Positions 51,555 to 59,242 of a DNA stretch of 59,242 nucleotides are shown here, piece after piece; positions within the stretch are counted from its first letter, which is position 1, and each line of letters starts with the position of its first letter. The position numbers and the translations under genes were made by a program. Location: the NCBI GenBank assembly GCA_002811675.1, contig PDIM01010264.1, positions 59,430 to 118,671 on the forward strand, given 5' to 3'. The DNA is from Ichthyosporea sp. XGB-2017a (lineage: Eukaryota; Opisthokonta; Ichthyosporea). The notes under the pieces were generated by a model. That model saw nothing but the letters and a program-made list of their open reading frames with translations. It was not told where the DNA came from and did no database searches.

Positions 51555-54029
51555 ATGGCGGACAATAATAATACTATGAGTAGTACAAAAGTGGAGCCCA
51601 TTGAGAATCCAAACTCGGATAGGTCCCCCAGAAAGTCTAGAAAATGTTGCATTATAGCAACTGTTGTCATTATCGCCCTAGTCGGTGCCGGAGCTGGTAT
51701 TGCTGCCTGGCAACTCACGAAATCTGACGACGATGATAGTTCCAGTGGCTCCGGTGGTACTACCAATGTTGACGGTCAGGCGGCCGATGCTCCTGATGGA
51801 ATTAAGGTTCAAACAACAGTGACAAACATGCAGGTCCCCAAGGACGTAGAAGTTGTGAGTTCATCTGCTACTACCGCTAGTGCACGCAGGAGACGTTCTG
51901 AAGGCTATCCATTTAGTTTTGATAGGGCTTACAATGACGCGGGTACAGAATATTCAAACACGGTATCGAGGGAGAGTATTCGAGTTGACGCACTTAAAGA
52001 AATTTCACAAATTGAAACGATTATGTGCTACGTTAATCAACTTGGAAACAACTATTTCCCCACACATTCAGGATACAAAGCTTCAATCAATGCAGCCCTT
52101 TGTGAGGAGGCAAATGGAGGGGAAAGTAATAGTCAGGCATTTGTGACGGCCTTTGTCAAAACAAGCTTTACCGTCTTGAGCCATATCAGTTACCAGTTCG
52201 TAGAAGCATACATTGAACTAGATGGACCTCAAACTGTCGTTGCAAAGTTGAACATTACACAAGGTCCTGGAACAACTCCTGAAGAGAAGAAGAAGCTGCC
52301 TTATGGTCTTTTCACCCTTTCGTGGAGCATGTTCATGGATGGCACAACCAAGAAGGTTGGTAAAGGATCCTTGCGGGCTATTTATGACAAAAGTATAAAC
52401 AGAACCTTGCTCCAGCTGTTTGACGAAGAAGATCAGACTGTTTTTGGTGGCAGGATAAAAAAGAGTCAGGTTACGGTTTTGAAGGCACAAGATGGCCTCT
52501 CGGGCACTGCACAAATTACAAAAAACGATCAACAAACTTCCTACGATGTTAAAATAGGATATAGCAATGATCTCGTATATGTCGTCGATAAACCGACCAT
52601 TGGAAAATCTTGTTTCAATGCAAGTGACTTTAGAAGAGAGACTTTTGGCTACATGCTCTTTCATAGTGGCAATGGAACTGCTGTGAAGGCAATGTCCGGA
52701 TTTCCTTTCACAAAGACAAATTCCACAGGAAAATTTTACGGATATGCCCAAGGTGAATTTGCGTCTCTTCAAGGAGGAGAACAAGTTCAAGACGGTGATG
52801 TTATTGTTAAGGAAGATTTTGGAAAACGAGACACTAATGCAACGGGAGAGTCCATCACTGTCAACGTTAAAGGTGGCGTACTTTATTCCTTTACTAAGAC
52901 TACTGAAAACATTAGCGCAATTGCAAATGTGGAATTGTACTCTTCTCAGTTTCAAAGCCAAGTCCAATCAGACACAGAATGTGGGTTTGAGGCTATTGTG
53001 AGATATAACACGTCTTTGTCTACAGCCGCCTTTCAAGTTGTTGGGTGTAGAACCAAACAATGGCAACCAAAAATGTTTACTCCAGACAAGTGGGTACTGG
53101 CAACCGTCAAAACAGGCCAGTTTCACTTTTTCATGCTGGATCGTAATACCATGATGTTTTGGAAAGAGGGAACAACTGAAGTTACTTTTTCTACCTCTTC
53201 AAAGGTCAAGCCAGGCTCACAAACTTCTGATATTGAGTTTTTGTGCGCTTCCAACTGTCTCGTTGCAGAGTTTTCCAGTTCCCAAGATGCGTATCTAAAA
53301 ACATCGCTGCCCACTCAAGAAGTTTCGACATGGATTGCTTACACGTACAAAGCGTCCACTGATCAACTTCTAGACTCAAATGGCAAGCACGTGTATTTGA
53401 AGTCAGGAGTAACAGCTAATAGACATGATTGGCTGTCCATGGGACTATTCTTAAAATCAGAAACCACTGGCAAGACCACCCAAGAGGAAGTATTGAAGGC
53501 AGGGGTCGTCGAGTGGAGATACAATGCGTTGGAGAAAAGTCTTATATATTCATACGCAAATGGAACTAAGCTGGATTTGGACAAGACTGTTAGATTCCAA
53601 TACAAGCATTTGACTGCGAACGATGCAAATGGAGACAGCAAGTATGACCAGAGTCGCGTTAATATGGAATATAATGGTCCAAGGCAGTTGCATGGGATTC
53701 CTTACAAAGAATTTGGATCGGGCGAGCGCAAACACTATAAGCCATCATTTTCTATTAAGGCTGGTACGACTATGGGCAAAAACCAAGAGTATGTATGCAA
53801 ACCAGTTTATACAGATCTCAGGATGACAAAAGTCAAGGTCGACGTTTGTCAAGCCAACACTGACCTCTCCGGCTTGGAAAATGTTTCTCTCAGTAAACTT
53901 GAGGCCTTTCAGCCTGTTAATGGACAGCTTCCTGGAGCTTTTGACATTACCAAGCCAACTGGAGCTGATGACTGGGCTTCCGAAGTTGTTGATGGACTTC
54001 TGGCCAATGCTACTGTATCCGCAGTATAA
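51555..54029 (+). CDS. single-pass membrane protein with large bacterial-like ectodomain
   Basis: Intronless, 824 residues. A short basic cytosolic N-terminus (RSPRKSRKCC) precedes one membrane segment (32-52, IIATVVIIALVGAGAGIAAW), so the topology is type II. A Ser/Asp/Gly linker leads to a tetrabasic RRRR site at 111-114, a potential furin-type cut that would release the ectodomain. The 700-residue ectodomain has many NxS/T sites and Cys residues and is beta-rich. Segments such as ETIMCYVNQLGNNYFPTHSG and GYMLFHSGNGTAVKAMSGFP followed by FYGYAQGEFASL resemble large secreted or lipoprotein-like proteins of marine Gammaproteobacteria that I recall without a named domain. Function is unknown. 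A TATA box lies at 51405. Polyadenylation signal not seen. Confidence 0.8.
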   Translation: MADNNNTMSSTKVEPIENPNSDRSPRKSRKCCIIATVVIIALVGAGAGIAAWQLTKSDDDDSSSGSGGTTNVDGQAADAPDGIKVQTTVTNMQVPKDVEVVSSSATTASARRRRSEGYPFSFDRAYNDAGTEYSNTVSRESIRVDALKEISQIETIMCYVNQLGNNYFPTHSGYKASINAALCEEANGGESNSQAFVTAFVKTSFTVLSHISYQFVEAYIELDGPQTVVAKLNITQGPGTTPEEKKKLPYGLFTLSWSMFMDGTTKKVGKGSLRAIYDKSINRTLLQLFDEEDQTVFGGRIKKSQVTVLKAQDGLSGTAQITKNDQQTSYDVKIGYSNDLVYVVDKPTIGKSCFNASDFRRETFGYMLFHSGNGTAVKAMSGFPFTKTNSTGKFYGYAQGEFASLQGGEQVQDGDVIVKEDFGKRDTNATGESITVNVKGGVLYSFTKTTENISAIANVELYSSQFQSQVQSDTECGFEAIVRYNTSLSTAAFQVVGCRTKQWQPKMFTPDKWVLATVKTGQFHFFMLDRNTMMFWKEGTTEVTFSTSSKVKPGSQTSDIEFLCASNCLVAEFSSSQDAYLKTSLPTQEVSTWIAYTYKASTDQLLDSNGKHVYLKSGVTANRHDWLSMGLFLKSETTGKTTQEEVLKAGVVEWRYNALEKSLIYSYANGTKLDLDKTVRFQYKHLTANDANGDSKYDQSRVNMEYNGPRQLHGIPYKEFGSGERKHYKPSFSIKAGTTMGKNQEYVCKPVYTDLRMTKVKVDVCQANTDLSGLENVSLSKLEAFQPVNGQLPGAFDITKPTGADDWASEVVDGLLANATVSAV

Positions 54030-54104
54030 AGATTAAACTCTTCAACAGTTATCAAATCATTTTTTATTCCAATTATTCCAGGGAATACTCGGTGACTACA
54101 TAAT

Positions 54105-55421
54105 TTACGACCGAAACTTTGTGGAGCCCTGCATAGCATCTGTCCCTTCATCATCTTCAATAAATTTGCTTTTTGTTCGTTCATGCGTCATCTGAACATA
54201 GCTAGGCGTGATTAGTATTTGCTCCTCAATGTACTTCACACGATCAAAAAGATTAATAATATCAAATGTCCGTTCCTTCAAGCAATTCAAATTCATTCCC
54301 GACTCGCCCTGTTCCCAGGTGTCTAGGAAAAGAATCATGCGGTCCTGTTGATTAATTTTCGCATACAATTGTCTGTTTTCAATCATTTGCACCACAAATG
54401 ATTCGGCTACATCAGGGCTTGACAATTCAGCTGCCTTTGCTATATCCCCAAAAGACAGTGTCATAAATGAACGTGTCAGTCGCTGTATTTTACGATGATA
54501 AAGAGCCACCATACATTGCTTTACAATCCCATAATTGCCGTCCCGTACAAATTCCTCACGATTTACCTCTACAAACTTCACCACCTCGGCTACACTATGT
54601 CTGGAAAAGCATTTGACAAACTCATGGTACGTATTGTTGAGTTTAGATAGTCCACCTTCGACATTCTTTGAATTGGCACGAGGAAAGACAATGTCGTTGT
54701 TAAAGCAACCCGAATCTGATTTAATTAGAAGGCTAACCAGGTGAGCCTTTTTCTCAGCCTCCGCTGAAATGGCGCTTACAACAGTAGCAGGAACATTGAG
54801 CACGGTCACAAAGCTATACAAAGCTTGTCGATATTTCCTAACCCCCAGAAATAGCATTCCCGTGTAATAGTAATAAAGGAGGACATGCACTGGCATCAAA
54901 GAAGTGGTCTCTGGCGCGATGTCATACATGGCCTGGTCAATAATAGGCTTAGCATATGAAAAGTGTTTTGCTGCAAGGCATGCTTGGGTGAAGTTTACAT
55001 GTACAGGGGTGAGGACGTGTTCATTTGGCCGGAAGGATTCTAGCGCAGTCTTCAGTGGTAATAATCCACGAATGGCCTGTCCCAAGGTAATCAATAGATC
55101 TGTATAGTGTTGACACAACTGAACAAACTGTGGATGTGCAATCAGTATATGTTCCTTATTAAAACAGCGAAGAAAGCGAGAGCACGTTGTTATAAATCTC
55201 TCTTGCTCCTCCACACTGACCTGTGGGGTCAAGCAAAGAACCCATCTTAGTAGACAATGGCAATACCCCAGCGAGTGACTTTGTGCATCCAGCCTCCCAA
55301 TCAATGCCACAAGGCTCTCTCTACCCATCGACAGTTCCTCTGATCCCTTGAGAACATTCTGTAGTCCTATCAGCTTTGCAGAGCTGGAATGAGTGGTGAT
55401 AAGTTCATAGAAATCCGCCAT
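54105..55421 (-). CDS. CSN3: COP9 signalosome subunit 3
   Basis: Intronless, 438 residues (human COPS3 has 423). I chose the internal ATG at 55421 (MADFYELITTH) because the 44 residues upstream in frame are hydrophobic and non-conserved. The COP9 signalosome removes NEDD8 from cullins. The protein is alpha-helical: LKTALESFRPNEHVLTPVHV, YYYYTGMLFLGVRKYRQALY, then the PCI domain (HRKIQRLTRSFMTLSFGDIA to INQQDRMILFLD). The C-terminal segment after PCI is charged and ends in EDDEGTDAMQGSTKFRS. The match to CSN3 is clear from the LTPVH segment and the PCI domain. It diverges from the aldehyde dehydrogenase gene across 454 bp. Confidence 0.93.
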   Translation of the reverse strand: MADFYELITTHSSSAKLIGLQNVLKGSEELSMGRESLVALIGRLDAQSHSLGYCHCLLRWVLCLTPQVSVEEQERFITTCSRFLRCFNKEHILIAHPQFVQLCQHYTDLLITLGQAIRGLLPLKTALESFRPNEHVLTPVHVNFTQACLAAKHFSYAKPIIDQAMYDIAPETTSLMPVHVLLYYYYTGMLFLGVRKYRQALYSFVTVLNVPATVVSAISAEAEKKAHLVSLLIKSDSGCFNNDIVFPRANSKNVEGGLSKLNNTYHEFVKCFSRHSVAEVVKFVEVNREEFVRDGNYGIVKQCMVALYHRKIQRLTRSFMTLSFGDIAKAAELSSPDVAESFVVQMIENRQLYAKINQQDRMILFLDTWEQGESGMNLNCLKERTFDIINLFDRVKYIEEQILITPSYVQMTHERTKSKFIEDDEGTDAMQGSTKFRS

Positions 55422-55875
55422 TCCCGCGGGGTGGTGGTTCTGTATAGAAACAAATAAAAAACAAAAATAAAACCCAGTAGACCAAAACCAACCAAAATCA
55501 AACTCCAAACTTGATTTTCCGCAATTAACTCTGCAGACTGCAATAGGAGGCAAAGAAGAGTGGCATAAACACGAAACTGAAACAGATAAAACAATTCAGC
55601 AGGAAAGGAAAGAGGGATGGGGGATGGGGGCCTGGGGGATCTATAATAATAATTCATGGATCTATTTGCTGCACCCAGCTGTGGTGGATTATCCCCCCGC
55701 CCTCCCGTGTGGAAATGATCAAACACAAACAAAGAGAAACTGAAATTTAAGGGGCGTGTCCGTGGAGGTCTTTGTTTTTTTGCGATTTTAATGTCTTTGG
55801 TTTGTGTGGATTTGTATGTGTGTTGTTTTGGATGTGGATTTGATGAATTTGAGTTTGATATAGTGGAAGGAAAGA
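55422..55875. other. divergent promoter, CSN3 / aldehyde dehydrogenase
   Basis: 454 bp between start codons. It contains a G-rich run (55617-55640 region) and a C-rich stretch (55690-55710). In-frame extensions of the CSN3 reading frame through here are low-complexity and not supported. Confidence 0.5.
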
Positions 55876-57562
55876 ATGGTGAAGAGTAAAGAGTTGAAGT
55901 GTATTTCGCCCGTGGACGGGTCTGTGGTGGTGACGAGGGAGCTGGCATCAAGGGAGGATATTGTTAATGTTCTCGTGCGAGCAGATAAGGCTTTCAAGTC
56001 CTGGTCGAAACTGAGTATTGCTGAGAGAGCAGTGTATTGTAGAAAGGCCGTTGAGGTGTTTGTGAATCAGAAAGAGGAAATTGCGTTGGAAATTACGAAG
56101 CAAATGGGGAGACCCATTTCGCAAGCTGGCGGAGAAGTGAATGGTTTTGAGGAGAGAGCTACTCATATGATTGATATCGCGGAGGATACATTAAAGGACA
56201 TTGTTTTGGAAGAAAAGGATAACTTTAACAGATTTATCAGGAGATGTCCTTTAGGTGTGGTTCTCATCGTTGCGCCATGGAACTACCCGTACCTGTGTGC
56301 AGTCAATTCCATCATCCCGGCTTTGATGTCTGGTAATACTGTTGTTTTGAAGCATTCTGGACAGACTCCCTTGTGTGCTGAGCGCCTTTTTGATGTGTTT
56401 AAGGAAGCGGGAATCCCTAGTGGAGTGTTTGAGATTCTCCACATGAGTCATGAAAATACGGATTTCTGCATTAAGGATCCGCGCGTGTCTTTTGTTGCAT
56501 TTACTGGTTCAGTTCCCGCGGGTAGATCCATTCAGCATTCCGCTGCGGATAAATTTATCGGTAAGTGCCTGCATTTGCGTTTGTGCCAGTGAATTTGTTG
56601 AATGGCTTAATAACTTTTTTCATTTTATGCGAACTATTATCGATATTTATGAAGGGGTGGGATTGGAATTGGGTGGAAAAGATCCAGCATACGTTCGATA
56701 CGATGCTGATTTGGACTACGCTGTTGAGAATTTGGTTGATGGCGCCTTTTTCAATTCTGGTCAGTCTTGCTGTGGAATTGAGCGTATCTATGTAGACAAC
56801 AGTCTTTATGATCAGGTATGGATAGTAGTGATAGTGAAAGAAAAAAGAAAAGGAAGGTGGTAAAGAGAGTGGATGTTTTAGATGAAGCTAACATGATCGT
56901 TTTGCTTTTTCTTTTTTCGCCGAATATAGTTTGTGGAGAAGTTTGTTGAAATTACGAAGCAGTACAAGCTTGGAAACCCACTTGATCCCAATACAAATAT
57001 GGGACCTTGTGTTCGCACTTCCGCCGCCGATTGGGTGCGTAAGCAAGTCAAGGAGGCCATCAAAGGTAAGAGGCATTTACCGATTCTAAGTATATAGGTT
57101 TTGATACTTTCAGTATTGTTAACTTGGTGTGGATTTCTTTAAACAGCAAATGCAAAACCCCACATTGACCCGACAACCTTCCCTGCAAACAAGGATGATA
57201 GCCCGTATTTGGCCCCTCAGGTGTTGAGCAATGTCGATCATTCAATGAGTGTGATGAAAGATGAGAGTTTTGGGCCGGTCATTGGTATTATGAAGGTGAA
57301 TGGCGATGAAGAAGCCATTGAGTTGATGAACGACAGTGATTTTGGTCTGACTGCATCTATTTGGACAAAGAATGAAGAAGCTGCTATTAAAATTGGAGAT
57401 CAGGTGAACACAGGAACATGGTTTATGAATAGGTGTGATTACCTTGACCCAGCTCTTGCTTGGGTGGGTGTTAAAGACTCAGGAAGAGGATGCACTTTGT
57501 CGGCGCTTGGGTTTGAGCAATTAACTCGCCCCAAATCTTTTCACTTGAAAAAGACGACATAA
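55876..57562 (+). CDS. NAD(P)-dependent aldehyde dehydrogenase
   Basis: Four exons, 55876-56560, 56655-56815, 56930-57065 and 57147-57562, join in frame to 465 residues. The enzyme oxidises an aldehyde to the carboxylate. The cofactor site is IVAPWNYPYLCAVNSIIPAL and FTGSVPAGRSI. The catalytic glutamate lies in LELGGKDPAYV and the catalytic cysteine in NSGQSCCGIERIYV (exon 2). The C-terminal motifs KDESFGPVIGIMKV and DSGRGCTLSALGFEQLTRPK are typical. Length and motifs resemble short single-domain ALDHs such as succinate-semialdehyde types; the substrate cannot be told from sequence. Intron 2 has a GCTAAC branch site. AATAAA follows at 57619. No targeting signal is visible. Confidence 0.93.
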
Positions 57563-57996
57563 TGAGTAGTGAAAAACTGAAATTAAGAGTGGCGCTGGTT
57601 GGTTCCAATTCCCATTTGAATAAAGCATAAAACCATGTCACCACCCAATAATTTGTTTTTGTTTGTATACAATTTATTATCAATGCGCGCAACGGATAAG
57701 AACTCAGAATAATGTATAGTTTTGGTCATTCAAAAGATTTTGCTTTCTGCAAACCACCCAAGCTGCACCCAAGCTGTAATCGACTATATCTTTAGCTAGT
57801 CCCCCACCCTCCCCACCCCACAATCAAAACCCAACATGTATGTTTCTCTCTCTTTAAGCCCCTTTCCATACTCCTTCCTACCCCCCCCCACCCCCTTCTA
57901 TCATATCCCTTACAGGCCCATGGTATTGTAACATCCACTCCCCTCCATGGCTTCCCCGAAATAGCTTATTTAATTGATAACATACAAAGATATGGT
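57563..57996. other. convergent 3' region, aldehyde dehydrogenase / PP4C
   Basis: 434 bp with the polyadenylation signal above and a C-rich run (57881-57896). No further gene is seen. Confidence 0.5.
57619..57624 (+). terminator. AATAAA polyadenylation signal of aldehyde dehydrogenase
   Basis: AATAAA 57 bases after the stop codon at 57562. Confidence 0.55.
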
Positions 57997-59023
57997 TTAC
58001 AAAAAGTAGTCGCTTTGAGGCTTCTTGGCAGGGACTCCTCGTTCTTCTTGTGGAGCAGCTTCAAAGATCTTGAAATTTTTGTTGAGATGTTCATCAAATT
58101 CCAAAATTGCAGCCACATTACCACATCGGTAGCAGTAATTTGGTGCCGACCACACAGTAACCACTGTATCATTAAACATCATTTTATACCCTTCCATCAC
58201 CAGTTGATGAGCCCTGCAAATCAAACTAATATCATTTGCCTCATTAAACTGTGTGACAACATCGCTACCAAACAGATATCCAGCCCCTCTAGGGCTTAAT
58301 CCCCAACCTTCGATATCTTCAGGGTCCGACCATAGCAAATCACACATGGCACCATCATGGGGCACTTCTTGCTTTCTATCAATTGTGCGGATCTGATCGA
58401 GAGAATTGATTGAAGGAGACAAGCCACCATGAACGCAAAAGATTCTGTTGTCGATAAGAGCAGAGAGTGACAAGTAATCGAAAATTTCCGTACAGTACCT
58501 CCACACGTTTACAGAGCCATATTTCCTCAGACACTCGTCATAAAACCCATACACTTGAGTGATTTGTCTTGTTTCATGGTTTCCCCTGATAAGCGTAATT
58601 CTGTCCGGGTATCTAACCTTCAAGGCTAGCAGCAAAAGAAATGTTTCAACTGAATAAAACCCACGATCGACAAAATCTCCGAGAAAAAGATAATTTGTTT
58701 CAGGAACATCTCCCCCAACTTTGAAAAGCTCCTTTAAATCATAAAACTGGCCATGTACATCCCCACATATTGTCACTGGACTATCCACACGCTGGACATT
58801 ACTTTCCTCAACCAAGATCTCCCTCGCCTTGGCACACAGTGCCTTCACTTCAGCCTCCTTGATCAGCTCGCATTTACGAAGCTGGGCAATTTGCCTATAA
58901 AACAGAGACCAACATCATAACCAGTCAGCCAATCTCTTTACATCACATTTCTATGTCCCTCTTTTTTTTCATTCTATATATATGTTTTCCTTACCTGTCT
59001 AAATCACTCACAACAGCAGCCAT
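57997..59023 (-). CDS. PPP4C: serine/threonine protein phosphatase 4 catalytic subunit
   Basis: Two exons, 59023-58995 and 58894-57997, give 308 residues (human 307). The tiny first exon encodes MAAVVSDLD and splits an Arg codon before [20 protein letters not shown]. Metal-binding motifs of the PPP family are intact: GDVHGQ, GDFVDRG, RGNHE, and HGGLSP. The C-terminus is YFL preceded by [10 protein letters not shown], the PP4 signature whose terminal Leu is methylated in the family. PP4 dephosphorylates gamma-H2AX and other DNA-damage and centrosomal targets. The intron donor is GTAAGG. Conservation with the animal enzyme is extreme. Confidence 0.97.
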
Positions 59024-59242
59024 TTTATATATTTTATTCTTTCTTTCGCGGGGTGTATTATTTCAATTCGTTGAAAACTCTAATCTTTCCTTCTTTATCA
59101 TTCCCTCCCCAAATAATAGAAATAAATTTCCCCAAATAACGCCAGCTGGAATGAGATTCTCAGAAAATACTTTCAATCAACTTTTCATAAAAGGAAAGAA
59201 AACAAAAGAGAACGAAAAAAAAAAAAAAAAAATAAAAAAAAA

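Noticed and set aside
55422..55553. Longer start for CSN3
   Set aside because: The 44 extra residues are not like any CSN3; the ATG at 55421 fits the family length.

Overview
The window is nuclear DNA of a compact, gene-dense eukaryote. Genes lie 20-500 bp apart. I count 26 spliceosomal introns of 74-167 nt with GTAAGT/GTATGT-type donors and several CTAAC-type branch sites. AATAAA polyadenylation signals follow several genes, and the only RNA gene seen is one pol III tRNA. The gene set looks opisthokont: an animal-type multi-pass glycerophosphodiester phosphodiesterase, PI-PLC, POLD4, INO80B with IES2 and HIT-finger parts, MUL1, CSN3 and PP4C. A kinesin-2-like motor, a CFAP97/hemingway homologue, XAP5/FAM50 and a CEP89-like coiled coil point to a cell that builds a cilium. 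A unicellular holozoan or an early flagellated fungus would fit, but I cannot place it more precisely. All three stop codons terminate genes, so the standard code applies.

Layout. 1-222: broken minus-strand coding remnant at the edge. 781-6241: CEP89-like (+), XAP5 (-), GDPD (+). 6328-10560: intronless myosin (-). 10814-11608: N gap flanked by a near-identical 148-bp direct repeat, probably an unjoined contig overlap. 12132-24899: BUD13 (+), SFR1/Mei5-like (-), ATR (+), MUL1 (-). 25467-26765: mitochondrial EF-Tu (-). 26878-27843: second N gap, then 92 A. 28343-34869: kinesin (+), POLD4 (-), an orphan or DCAF15-like protein (-), CFAP97 (-). 35380-39323: an unusual five-exon receptor-like protein (-). 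40033-40117: tRNA-Leu(TAA). 41638-50035: Ser-rich orphan (+), INO80B (+), PI-PLC (-), F-box protein (-). 51555-59023: single-pass membrane protein with a bacterial-looking ectodomain (+), CSN3 (-), aldehyde dehydrogenase (+), PP4C (-).

How the genes relate. Most neighbours alternate strand. Convergent 3' ends lie 16-190 bp apart and divergent starts share 140-470 bp. Two themes recur, perhaps by chance: genome maintenance and chromatin (SFR1-like, ATR, POLD4, INO80B, PP4C, CSN3), and cilium or centriole biology (CEP89-like, XAP5, kinesin-2, CFAP97).

The best candidates for something undescribed are the PBP1-EGF-polytopic membrane protein (35380-39323), the membrane-anchored protein with a bacterial-like ectodomain and a basic cleavage site (51555-54029), and a miRNA-precursor-like hairpin at 41014-41086.
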